Source: Heterohyrax brucei (lineage: Eukaryota; Chordata; Mammalia; Hyracoidea; Procaviidae). Taken from it: a stretch of 64,000 nucleotides of DNA. Each line of letters starts with the position of its first letter. Position 1 is the first letter of the stretch. The notes under the pieces were generated by a model. It worked only from the letters and a program-made list of their open reading frames with translations, did no database searches and was not told the origin of the DNA. A program made the position numbers and the translations under genes. The stretch covers positions 17,740,001 to 17,804,000 of the forward strand of contig CM053152.1 of NCBI GenBank assembly GCA_028571685.1. The letters run 5' to 3'. This document shows positions 1 through 11,089 of the stretch, piece by piece.

Positions 1-729
1 GGACAGTCATGTTTTGAGAGCCCAGTGGCAGACTGAGAACACCACAGCTCTCTTTTCTGAGCTCCACCATAGATTCTACCGTTTCCCAGCAGGAGGGGCA
101 GCTTGACTGAGACGTCATCTTGGTTGGCTGGGAGATGGAGTCACCCAACTGGAGGCCTCAACAGAGGCTAATTCCCAGGCTGGGAGGCAGTGCCAGTCCA
201 GGGAGCACTTTTGCAGCAGAAGGCCTGTGTTTGGCAGTGTTGCCTTACAGGAAAGGCAACAGGGCCCTAGCCCATCCCTGCTTTAAACTACACCATAGCA
301 TCTGGGGACTGCCGAACAGGTGCTTCTGTTCTCAGTTGGAAGGCAGGGCCTGCTGCAACTGATGGCCTGACTGATTTTGGAAGCTTTCAGATAGCTTTTA
401 GCTTTTTAAAATAGGACTGCCTGGAGAAAGAACTACTGTGCAGCCCAATGGCATCTCTTCCAGGTTTGCTGACCTACATCACAGGGTCGGTTGACAGCCA
501 CCTAGTGACTCCATAAGCAGGGCAGTGTCTTTACCAGCAGGGCCAAACCCTGCCACCCCAGAGAGTCCACTGGGGCCACTCACTAGAGTATACAGAGGCA
601 GCCATTGACCAACTCCCTTCCCAGAACTGTTCCTCAAGTCCTGTTGAGGCAACACCAGAGAAACTAAACAGCTTCTAGATAGCCTGTAGGCAACAGCCTA
701 TTGCTAAGCATCTAAAGAGACACCCCATG

Positions 730-1730
730 ATGGATCCAGAAAAATCCTAAAACTATCAAAAAACTTCCCAGATGACGAAGCCTTTCTGAAACTATCAGCG
801 ATTGAGTATGAAGGAATTCTATATACAGCCTTCCTAGAGATTAAACAAAATGCAGCATAGCAAAATGAAAAATTAAATAAACTATTTGAACTGATGGAAC
901 ATCAGCATTCTGAAATCCAACAAATCATTACAAAATTATAGAATTGGACAGTTCAATTCAAAGCCAAAAGAGCAGAACTGAGGAAATGAAAGTCAGACTT
1001 AGTGACATTGAGGATAGAGCAACTGACACCAGAATTTATGGGGGAAAAAAAAGAGAAAAATGAAGAAGTAGTAAGAAACATGCAGGATTCTATCAAGAGG
1101 AACAACCTACAATTAATTGGAATTCCTGAACAGGGAGGGATAGCTGAAAACACAGAGAGTATTGTTGAGTTGCTGACAGAAAACTTCCCTGAATTTATGA
1201 AAGAAGAGAACATAGATATCCAAGATGTGTACTGAACACCACAAAAATGAGACCTTAAAAGAAAGATACCAAGAAGTTTTGCAATCAAGCTTAATAAAAT
1301 GATACAAGCAGAAACTCTTAAAGGTAGCGAGACTCAAATCAAAGCTAACATTCAGAGGGAAGCCCTGCAGGCTTTTGTCTGACTTCTTGGCTGAAATGAT
1401 ATCAGCAAGGATGCAGTGGGTAGACACATTCAAAGCCTAGAAGGAGAAGAACTTCCAACCAAGAATTATATATCCTGCAAAACTGTTGTTCAACTATGAA
1501 GATGAAATCAAGACATTCACAGATAAACAGAAGCTTAGACTGTAAAAAACAAACCAAAGCTACAAGAAATACTGAAAGAAGCTCTTGGCTTAGAAAAACA
1601 AAACTATTAAGTGTATATTTACGGAGGCAATGCAGGACACAACATCCAGAAACCTACTCAGTTAGGGAAGGCACAAAATTCAATCAAAGCTATAATATTA
1701 AAAGAAAGGAACCAGTGATCAAGTCATGAA
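730..1730 (+). pseudogene. L1-A ORF1 (RNA-binding chaperone), broken
   Basis: L1 ORF1 encodes a trimeric coiled-coil RNA-binding protein that coats L1 RNA. The start is taken at the ATG at 730 because the following codons line up with the start region of the better-preserved ORF1 at 38550-39530. A coiled-coil-like stretch around 880-1020 ('LMEHQHSEIQQI') is followed by RRM-like text near 1100-1230 ('NNLQLIGIPEQ') and by the basic C-terminal region near 1340-1600. At least one early stop and several frameshifts disrupt it, so no protein is expected. Identification rests on the colinear match to the other L1 copies. Confidence 0.8.
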
Positions 1731-2368
1731 AACTATGACACCGTCACATTAAAAAGGGTGATATGCTACCGTAGTTATAGTCCTTTCAGATGGAGAGGAG
1801 GTTACAAAGATATTTACAAGTTAAAATTGGGTTTAAACTTAGAATATTAAGGGAGATCATAGGGGCTGTGGCAAAGCACCATAACAATGTAACATATCAA
1901 AACAGGAAACATAATACAGTTATCAACAAACACAAAACCAGCAATGAAAAAGATGACAAGTCAACCCACAAACAAGAATGACCCAGAACAAGAACAACAT
2001 AGAAAACACCAACAGAAAAACAAACACATCAAGATGACAGCACTAAACACATAATTATCAGTAATTACACTGAATGTAAACAGAATAAATGCTCCAATAA
2101 AAAGACGAGTGATGTCTTGGATCCAAAGACATGACCCATTTACATTCTGCTTACAAGAAACATATCTTAGACTTAAAGACAGGAACAAACTGAAATGGAT
2201 GGAATAATATATACCAAGTTAACAACATACAAAGAAGAGCAGGTGTGGCAATGCTAATCTCAGATAAAATAGATTTTAATGTACAATCTACTATAGTGGA
2301 CAAGGATGGTCAGTTTCTATTGCTGAAATGTTCAATACACAAGCAGGACTTAACAATATTAAATATTT

Positions 2369-2419
2369 ATGCACCCAATACTAGCCAAGCCAAGTGCCAT
2401 CGGATGCACCCAATACTAG
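2369..2419. repeat. 19 bp SINE-tail insert (2385-2403) with 16 bp target duplication
   Basis: The sequence atgcacccaatactag occurs at 2369-2384 and again, identically, at 2404-2419. Between the two lies ccaagccaagtgccatcgg, the reverse complement of the extreme 3' end of the AfroSINE-type repeat found elsewhere in the window. The other L1 copies lack both the insert and the second copy of the target. A flawless 16 bp duplication flanking only 19 bp of foreign sequence fits target-primed insertion with almost complete 5' truncation. Confidence 0.82.
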
Positions 2420-4721
2420 AGCATCTAAATACACTGAACAAACACTGACTATGTTGAAAAATGAGATAGATCACTCCACAATAATAGTTGGAGACTTCAA
2501 CACTCCACTTTCAATATTACACAGATTTTCTAGAAAAAATCTCAGTAAAGACACAAAAGACCTTGTTGCAACAATTAACCAATTAGACCTCACCAACATA
2601 TACAGAACTTTTTATCCATCAACAGATAAGTATACCTTCTTCTCCAATACACGTGGAACACTTCCAGAATACAACATCTGCTAGGACGTAAAGCAAGTCT
2701 CAACAAAATCCAAACCACGGAATTACTGCAAAGCATAATCTCTGACCACAAGCCATGAAAGTCAAGATCAATAGCAGAAAAGTCATATATAGAAACTGGA
2801 ACTCATGGAAACTGAACAACATCTTGCTCAAACAGCCATGGGTTATAGAAGAAATCAAGGATGAAATAAAGAAATTTATGGATTCAAGTGAGAATGACAA
2901 CACATCCTACCAGAACCTATGGGATAGAGCAGTACTCAGAGGTCAATTTATAAGTGCAGAAATCTGGATGGAAGGAAGCACCCAAACCAAAGAATTAACC
3001 CTACAGCTTCGACAAGTAGAAAGAGAGCAACAGAGGAATGCCTCCGTCATCAGAAGAAAATAGATGGTAAACATTAGAGCAGAACGAAATGAAACAGAGA
3101 CTAGAAGAATAACTGAAAAAAATGACAAAACCAAAAGCTAGTTTTTTTTAAAGATCAACAAAATTGATAAACCATTGGCTAAACTTACAAAAGAAAAACA
3201 TGACAGGAAACCAAAAACCCAAATATGAAATAAGGTGTACGACAGCACAACAGATTCAACTGAAATCAAAAGTATCATAACAAAATACTAGGAAAGACTG
3301 TACCCTAACAGATCTGAAAACCTAGAGGAAATGGACAAATTCCTAGATTCATATCACCTACCATAATTAACACAAAGACAAGCAGAACAACTCAATAAAC
3401 TCATCCCAAAGGAAGAGATTTAAAAAGTCACCACAAAACTACCAAACAAAAAAAAGCCCTGGTCCAGATGGCTTCACCTCAGAATTCTACCAAGCTTTTA
3501 GAGAAGAGTTAACTGTAGTGCTACTGAGACTACTTCATGGCATAGAAAGGAATGGAATATTCCCAAATTCATTCAATGAAGCCAACATAGCCCTGGTACC
3601 AAAGCCAAGGAAAGTTTCCACAATAAAGGAAGACTACAGACAAATATGACTCATGAACCTAGGTGCAAAAATCTTCAACAAAATCCTTGCCCATAGAATA
3701 CATCATGAGCAAGCTGGATTCATACCAGGGATGAAAGACCGGTTCAACGTCAGAAAAACAGTTAATGTGATCAACCACATCAATAATACAGAAGATAAGA
3801 ATCATCTGATTTTACCAATTGACACAGAAAAGGCATTTGACAAAGTCCAATACCCATTCATGCTAAAAACTCTCAGCAATATAGCAAAAGGAGACAAATT
3901 TCTCAGTGCAATAAGAGGCATCTACACAAAGCCAACCACCTTCATCATCCTGAATGAGAGAGCCTGAAAGAACTCCCCTTGATAACAGAAACTAGACAAG
4001 GATGCCCACTTACACCACTTCTATTCAACATTGTAGTAGAAGTCCTGGCCAGAGCAATTAGACAAGGCAAGAAGTAAAAGACATCTGTGTTGGCAAAGAG
4101 GAAGTAAAAATCTCCCTATTTGCAGATGATATGATTGTATATGCAGAAAATCCTAAAGAATCCATAAGTAAACAATTTGAACTAATAGAAGAGTTCAGCA
4201 AAGTATCAGGATCTAAGATAAACATAAGTAAATCAGTAGGATTCCTTTCTACCAAGAGAGATCGTTAAAGATAAAATCACCAAATCAGTACCATTTACTA
4301 TAGTCTGCAAGAAGATAAAATACCTAGGAATAAACCTAATTAGAGAAATAAAAGACCTATATAGCAAGAAATCAAAAGAGACTTACATAAATAGAGAAAC
4401 CTACCCTGCTCATGGATAGGGAGACTTGACATTGTGAAAACATCCATCTTACCCAAAGTGATCTACATATACAACACAATCCCAATATAAATTTCAGTGT
4501 CACTTTTTTAATGAGATGGAGAAACAAATCATCAACTTTGTTTGGAAAGGGATGAAATCCTGAATAGGCAAAGCACAACTGAAGAAGAGAAATGCAGTTG
4601 AAGGCCTCACACTACCCGATCCTAGAGCCTATTACACTGTCACAGTAATCAAAACAGCCTGGTATTGGTACAAAAAGACATACAAACCGGTGGAAAAGAT
4701 TTCAGACCCTAGAGATGCCAT

Positions 4722-5235
4722 CATCCTCTTATGAACACTTGATATTCAACAAAGGACCTAAGATGTAAATTGGGGTAAAAACAGTGCGTTTACCAAATAG
4801 TATTGGCAAAATTGGATATCCATCTGCAAAAATTCATACAAGACCTGTATATTCATACAAGACCAGCTTACTCACAAAATAACTGAAACTGGATCAAATA
4901 CCTAAATATCAATCCTGAAATGATAAAGATCTTGCAAGAAAAAGTAGGGTGAAGAATGGAAGTTTTCACCATCCTCCTATGAACAGTTGATATTTGACAA
5001 AGGCCTTAAGACTTTAAACTGGTGTAAAAGCAATCTTTTTAACAGATGGTGCTGGTAAAATTGGACATCCATCTGCAAAAAACTGAAGCCAAGCCAAGCC
5101 AAGTGCTGTTACAAGACTTTTATCTCACACCTTATACAAAAACCAACTCAAACTGGACAAAAGGCCTAAATATCAAAACTAAAATGATAAAACTCATCCA
5201 AGAAAAAATAGGATCAACAATGGAAGTTTTAATAC
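4722..5235 (+). repeat. Imperfect direct duplication inside L1-A ORF2
   Basis: The stretch from 'catcctcttatgaac' near 4727 to 'gaatggaagttttcac' near 4965 is followed by a second version from 'catcctcctatgaac' near 4970 to 'caatggaagttttaat' near 5233. Both correspond to the same part of ORF2 ('[19 protein letters not shown]' in L1-D). The two versions differ at many positions, so this is either an old tandem duplication or a junction between two different L1 copies. Confidence 0.75.
5088..5110. repeat. 23 bp SINE-tail insert in L1-A ORF2
   Basis: Other L1 copies read 'aactgaaacaagac' here. This copy has about 23 extra bases (gccaagccaagccaagtgctgtt) that match the antisense 3' tail of the SINE family, with an extended 'ccaag' run. 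No clear target duplication is visible, so insertion is inferred from the gap relative to the other L1s. Confidence 0.6.
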
Positions 5236-7061
5236 ACAATGCAGACAGACTTCAAAATCTCTCAAAGTACAAGCAATAGAAGTGAAAATAAATGGGAACT
5301 AAGAATCAAACACTTTCGCTGACCCAAAGACTTTATCAAAAGAATTAAAAGACCACCTATGAAATGGGAAAAAATATTTGGCAACTATATGTCAGACTGA
5401 CGTCTGATCTCCATAATCTATAAGGTACTACAAAATATCAATAAGAAAAAAAAGGATACAATTAAGTTATGGGCAAAGTAGACGGACAGACACTTCTCTA
5501 AAGAGGATATCCAGGCAGCCAAAAGACACATGCAGAAATGCTCACAATCATTAGCTATTAAAGAAATTCAAGTCAAAACTACAATGAGATACCATCTCAC
5601 CCCAACAAGACTGGCCATGATCCAAAAAATGCAAAACAACAAATGCTGGAGAGGCTGTGGAGAGATTGGAACTCTCCTACACTACTGGTGGGATTGAAAA
5701 ATGGTACCATCTCTTTGGAAAGTAATCTGGTGCTTCCTTAGATAGCTGAAAATAGGTACACCATTTGACCCAGTAATTCCACTGTTTGGAATATATCCTA
5801 CAGAATCAAGGGCAGTCACACAAATGAATATATGCACATGAATTTTTATTGCAGCACAGTCCACAATAGCAAAAAAGATGGAATCAACCCAAATGCCAAA
5901 CAACAGATGAATGGATAAACAAACTATGGTATACATATTCAATGGAATACTATGCAATGATAAAGAACAGCGATGATTTTAGGAAGCATCTCATGAGCTG
6001 GTTTCAATTGGAAGACATTATGCTGAGTGAAATCAGTCAGTGGCAGGAGAAATACTGTATGAGACCCCTACTATAAGGACTTAAAAACAGACACATTTAC
6101 AGAAGAAAAGACTCTTCAATGGTGGCAGGGGAAGGGGAGGGAGGGAGAGAGCTGGTCATAGATTAGATAGTTGATACAAATTTGTTTTGGTGAATGCAGT
6201 GACAGCACACACCAGAAAGAAGATCAACTTAACCAGACTTCAACATAAACTGAAAACTCTTCTAATCTTAACCCAATATTGCAAGCACAGTGTAGCAGGG
6301 CAGAGATCTGGGGACCCTTCTCTCAGGGGACACCGAGGCCAGTTGGCATAAGTAGCCTATTGCTAAGACAGTCTTCTGCACCGTATATTGGTGAGCGGTG
6401 TCTGGGGTCTTAAAAGCCAGCAAGCTGCCATCTGAGGTATACGAAATGCTCTCAACTCAGCAGGAACAGATGATCAGCAAGGACAACAAAGACATGATGG
6501 AAAAGGAGCCCAGAAGACAGAAGGACCCACATGAATGGGTGACTGTATCAACATGTGATCCAAAGAACCAGATGGTGCCCGGCCACCACCAATGGCTTCC
6601 GTGATCGGGCACACAATGCTGAGTTCCAGCGGTAGAATGAGAAAAACAGGGATGCACCTCAAAGAACTCCACTAAAGGGCTGCAACTGATAATCTGAAGG
6701 CTTGGGGGTTCCCCTGAGAGCATGGCCCCTAGACCTGCTGCTGCCCCTGACCAGAAAACATTATTGAGGTCAGCTCTTCAGACAGGAATGGGCTGGACTT
6801 GGGGACAGAATGTGACCAAACGGTGTGTGTACTTTATGATTCTATGAATCTATAGGATGCTGTCCTACTGGCCTCTTACTAGAAGGGACAGGAGCAGGAT
6901 GAGAAGAGGTGACAGGTGATTGTTAAGAGGATATGACATCTACAGAATGGAAAGGAGAGTGTGGTGTCACTGCACAAAGAGAGCAGAAACAGCTGCAGAT
7001 AGGCAGGCATACAAATTTAATTTGGATAGTATACTTTCACCCGGTTACAATTAAAAATAAA

Positions 7062-7850
7062 TCTATACATATATTGATGAAAAACATACTAATGCATATA
7101 TTTTGGTTGAAAACATACATACATCTTGGTTAAAAACACAGTTATATTCAAGCCCAGAGAGTGAAAGGTGCTAGCACCCCAAAGCACCCAAAAAGGCTAC
7201 ATTAGTTATATTAATTTAAAACCACACACAGGTTTACACCTGGTCCCACAGGGACTGCACAGTTATTCATAACATTAGTATGTCATCGTTTACACTTCCC
7301 TAAAAGCGGTTTGCACCCTAATGAATTTGAGGATGGGCAGTGCTCTCACCGTTCAGACGGCAGGGGAGTCCAGAGTGAAATTCTGCAATGGAGCGGTGTG
7401 TTGAAGGTAGATCTGGCAGGGACAGTGGAGGTTTGAGGAGAGGCTCTGGCACCAACAGAAGGCTGCCACAGTCAACTGAACCGTACTATCAAGGATGAAG
7501 CTGACAAAGTCCGGTATCAGGTCACAGCACATTAGCAGATTGGTGGGCGCAAACTCTCTGGAAGAGACTGGGTTTTTATAATAATGTGTAAACAAGTTAT
7601 TCACTTAGTTCTGATGGCTATTGCCCACTCCATAAGCCTTCTGGTACCTTAAGTTAACTTCTTTCTGATTGTTTGCCATCTCCATCACCTGTCTCCCTAC
7701 ACAGCTGCTGCCGTGTCTCTCCGGTAATTGTTTTTCTCACTTTTTTATTTCTTCACCATGACTGCATTTTGTCACTGCCTTACTTCATTTAAGTACAGGC
7801 ATTTTATATTTGAAAACTTTGACCAATTTTTAACTTATGTTTATAACCAT
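7062..7850 (-). repeat. 3' LTR of the large ERV, outer end lost
   Basis: From 'atattttggtt' near 7098 to 'acttatgtttataacca' near 7850 this region matches the LTR at 43120-43976 almost continuously. Shared blocks include 'gaaaggtgctagcacc', 'aaaaccacacacaggtttac', 'ctctcaccgttcagacggca' and 'gtcactgccttactt'. Differences are numerous, indicating an old insertion. The outer (low-coordinate) end is cut off by the 3' end of L1-A. The inner end is placed where 'ca' ends the similarity, giving the usual TG start on the minus strand. Confidence 0.85.
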
Positions 7851-7873
7851 ACTAAAAAATAATCAATTATACT

Positions 7874-8047
7874 AAAAAACAAAAAACAAGGCCACTGCTG
7901 TCTAGTTGGGTCTGACTCATAGCGACCCCAGACATCAGAATAGAACTGCTCTGATAGAGTTTCCAAGGAGCACCGAGCGGATTTGAAATGCTGACCTTTT
8001 GGTTAGTAGATGTAGCACTTAACCCACTACAGCCAACCAAGGTTTCC
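7874..8047 (-). mobile_element. AfroSINE-type SINE
   Basis: On the minus strand this reads as a tRNA-derived SINE: head 'ggaaaccttggttggc', B-box-like text, the central block 'gagcagttctattctgatg', and the end 'ctatgagtcagacccaac' followed by 'cagtggcc' and a T/G-rich tail. It sits just inside the 3' LTR of the retrovirus. Confidence 0.9.
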
Positions 8048-8905
8048 AAATACATAAATAGATTTTAATAAATTTTAACCTAATCTTACTAAACATTAAC
8101 AATCTTTAATAAATTTTAAAAAGAAGTAATAGGTTTTAACAAATTATAGTTAACAAATTTTTCTAAGTTTTAACAAATGTTAATGTTTAACAATTATTAA
8201 TACCTACTAACAATTTTTTATGTTTTAATGATTTTTAGTAAATTTTAACAAAGAATAATGAGCTAGTAAATTGTAATAGCTTTCACAAGTATTATTTAGG
8301 TAGTTTTACTCTTGCATAATTTGGTGCAGGTAATTTTATAACATATTTTAAAGTATATAAAAGCAAACACAATGGCTAGGAGAATAACAAAGCTATACTG
8401 TAAATCTTCCCAGAATTGTGTGTACAATGTTTTTAACTTCAGTGACAATACAAGAAAAGGAGTTGCAATTTTTCTAAGTATTTGTACATAGTGATATGGT
8501 GGTTTTAATATTAAGGGACTTTTTTATTAAATGAAAAAAGGAACATTATTTAGTAATATGTTTTGTAGCTTTAATATTTGCTAAAATTTGAGTGTTTTCT
8601 ATACTTCATATATTAATTAGTTGTTTTACATTCTGTTAGTTTTGATAACATGCTTAATTTCTTTTAGTGCTCTTGTGTATTTTTTGTAAAAGATGTTGAT
8701 TTTGCTGTATCATTTGGTTTGCATGTTTAGTGTTAATTTACTCATTTAATTTGGAATTTATACTAGTGAGGTAATTTATAGTAGGACTAATTAGGTATAT
8801 AATTTGTTAACTTGGTTATATTTAAGTATGAACTCTGAATTGCAATGTTTTTAGTATTTATTAACTTAACACATTTATTATTAATTTTTTGGTACTGATT
8901 TTTTT

Positions 8906-9078
8906 GGAAACCCGGGTGGCGTAGCAGGTTAAGTGCTACACCTGCTAACCAAAAGGTTGGCAGTTCAAATCCACCAGGTGCTCCTTGGAAACTCTGTGGG
9001 GCAGTTCTACTCTGGTCTCTAGAGTTGCTATGAGTTGGACCCAACTTGATGGCAGTGGGTTTGGGTTTGGGTTTGGGG
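8906..9078 (+). mobile_element. AfroSINE-type SINE with TTTGGG tail
   Basis: The head 'ggaaacccgggtggcgtagc' is followed by A-box-like 'ggttaagtgctac', B-box-like 'cagttcaaatcc' and the body 'ccttggaaactctgtggggc'. The end 'gctatgagttggacccaac' leads into a tail of three 'tttggg' units. It is the clearest full-length copy in the window and useful as a reference. The tail runs directly into a GT microsatellite. Confidence 0.93.
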
Positions 9079-9113
<35 letters not shown>

Positions 9114-9115
9114 TG
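9079..9115. repeat. (GT)n microsatellite at SINE tail
   Basis: An alternating GT run with one 'at' interruption follows the G-rich SINE tail directly and probably grew from it. Confidence 0.95.
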
Positions 9116-10835
9116 GTTTACTGATTATTTTAGTATGGTCATAAAATAAGTTAGCTTTCTTTTGAAAAATAATCCAAGCATAACCTCCCATATTATAAAA
9201 CATTTGAGGTTTGTTAGTTTGAACTATAGGTATTTTATTTGTAGTTATCAATGTTACGGAAAGTATAGAAAATATAATTATTCCACAGATACATTATGTT
9301 TTTAGTAGTACAACATCCATTTATATAAAATACATTTGTTGCAGGTATTAAAGTTATATTCTTTGTAAGTATTTTAGGTATAAGCATTATGGTGCACAGT
9401 ATAAATGACTTTTCTTGTATTATTTGAATTACATGTAGCTTGCAATTACCATTTTTCTTGCATTTTGGTAAGTACAATGAGTACTACTACATTTTTATTC
9501 CATTGAGCTATATTTCCCTTTTGATGAATTATTAAATTTCTTGTGTAGTTCAAAGCCTATACTAAGTCAGATAATTTATTAAATAATTAAGTAGAACTTA
9601 ATCAATTTTATTTAATATTTGCTTTTTAAATTATTGTTGTTCATATGAGACGAATTTTACGGCTTTTGAATTGTACTGACTACATTTGTAAGCCTTTTTT
9701 CTTGTAATAAATAGACCTGGTTTATTATTTTATAGATTTGCACTTATGATTTTGAGATTTGTTTATTGAGTTGTACCCTTAACTAAAGCATTTGTTTGCC
9801 TATTAACTTGTAATAATTGGTTCTACAAACTTTTTATTTGATCTTGATTAATTTCCCCTATTATGGGTGGGTGTGCAGGGTTTTATGAATGTTGTTATTA
9901 TCCCAGCTCCCAAGAAAAGTTGTAATGTTTTCTTTTCATTTTTATAGAGGTAATAGGTGGTATATTTGGTAACTGCAATGCAGGAACATGTTTATTACCA
10001 CATTGAGATAAAACATAACTAGTGGTAATTGTTCCTTTTTTAAAGTTTTATATACACATACATATTATTATAATAAAATGAAAACATGCCACCCAAGTCA
10101 ATGTTGCATACCTGTGTCTCTGCAACTTTATCTGCTTTCCCTACCCTGTAACAGCACACTCCTCCTAGTCACTCTTTACTGCTAGTATCCTCTCAACAAA
10201 CACCTGTCTCTCCCTCTCTCCTCTTCACCCTCTCCTCTCTCCTTTAGAAAGAAATCAGTAGGACAGCCTTCTATAAATGTATAAAACCGTAAAGTACACA
10301 CACCGCGTGCTCACTCCGTGTCCCCAAGTCCAATCCATTCTTAGTCTGCAGTGTTAACCTCAGTATTGGTTTCAGGTCTGGGGCAGCAGGAAGTCTAAGG
10401 GCTATATTCCCAGAGGACACTCCAGGTTGTCCCGCCATCAGTTCTTGTCTTTTAGTAGAGTTCTTGTCTTACATCAGGGACTCTACGTTGTATCCCTTAT
10501 CAAGGCTGTCTTTGGTGGTGGCCAGGCACCATCCGGTTCTTCTGGTCTCATGCTGATGTAGTCTCCCAGTCACATGGATCATTCTGTCTTCTGGGCTCAT
10601 TTGTCCTTGTTCTTGGTCATCACCTGTTCCAGGTGGATTGGGACCAATTGATGTTTGTCAAATGGCAGCTTGTTGGCTTTTCAGACCCCAGACACCACTA
10701 ATATGGAGTGCAGAAGACTCTCTTAGCAAAAGACTAGTCATGCCAATTGGCCTCAAGGTCCTCTGAAAACAAGGTCCTCAGATCCCTGTCCCTGCTAATC
10801 TACCCTTTGAAATGCCAGATTGAATTTAGAAAACC

Positions 10836-10892
10836 TTTTAGCTATAGGGTCACTATGAGTCAGAATTGACTCAGTGGCACTGGGTTTTAGCT
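10836..10892 (+). repeat. 41 bp SINE-tail insert (10844-10884) with 8 bp target duplication
   Basis: The word 'ttttagct' occurs at 10836-10843 and 10885-10892. Between the copies are 41 bases, starting 'atagggtcactatgagtcag', that match the last part of the SINE in sense orientation. The insert lies in the L1-B 3' UTR and has no SINE head or body. Confidence 0.8.
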
Positions 10893-11089
10893 TGTGATGC
10901 AGTACGTTTATGTTGACCTAACTTCTACTGAGTGCTGTCACACTAATCACCTAACCCAATTCCTGTGGGCAATCTAATCTATGAACAGTCCACTCCCTCT
11001 CTCCCGACACTTGTAGTCGTCAAAGATTATTTTCTTGCACACATAAGTCTTTTAAGTCCTTATAATAATGGTCTCATACAATGCTTGTC

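Larger units (their letters stand above)
2034..6056 (+). pseudogene. L1-A ORF2 (endonuclease-reverse transcriptase), broken
   Basis: ORF2 of L1 encodes an apurinic-type endonuclease, a reverse transcriptase and a Cys-rich C-terminus. Recognisable in order are endonuclease text near 2400-2680 ('IIVGDFNTPL', 'LDLTNIYRTFYPST'), the reverse transcriptase entry near 3650-3970 ('[10 protein letters not shown]', '[13 protein letters not shown]'), the FADDM catalytic box near 4120-4135, and C-terminal text near 5560-6050 ('[14 protein letters not shown]'). The frame changes many times and stops are frequent, so it is a pseudogene. It also carries two very short inserts at 2385-2403 and 5088-5110 and a duplicated stretch at about 4722-5235. 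Confidence 0.88.
1..7061 (+). mobile_element. L1 LINE, sense copy (L1-A), 5' end outside window
   Basis: The layout is that of an L1 read on the plus strand. A GC-richer 5' UTR occupies about 1-729, a decayed ORF1 about 730-1730, a decayed ORF2 about 2034-6056, and a 3' UTR about 6057-7061 that ends in an A-rich tail ('attaaaaataaat'). The same modules in the same order occur in the four minus-strand L1s of this window, which confirms the family. The element is non-functional because stops and frameshifts interrupt both reading frames. Its 3' end lies directly against sequence that matches the LTR at 43120-43976, so it inserted into, or replaced the outer part of, the 3' LTR of the large retrovirus. 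The 5' boundary is not in the window. Confidence 0.93.
8048..10043 (-). other. A-rich 3' region of the ERV (env to 3' LTR), decayed
   Basis: This very AT-rich stretch belongs to the retroviral interior between L1-B and the 3' LTR. The minus strand is A-rich, as in some retroviral coding strands. Between 8048 and 8260 the word 'ttttaacaaat' and close variants recur many times on the plus strand. A minus-strand frame at 9235-9477 contains several cysteines and an N-x-S/T site ('KNITLIP'), which fits a glycoprotein remnant. Text near 9970-10030 includes 'QCGNKHVPALQLPNIPP'. No intact gene is present. Assignment to env rests on position and composition, not on a firm family match. Confidence 0.5.

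Noticed and set aside
8906-9000. tRNA gene
   Set aside because: Box-like sequences belong to the tRNA-derived SINE head. The cloverleaf is not maintained and the unit recurs as a SINE.
8787-9251. 154-codon minus-strand frame
   Set aside because: It runs through a SINE and a GT microsatellite (visible as a Thr-His repeat), so it is an accident of repeat sequence.
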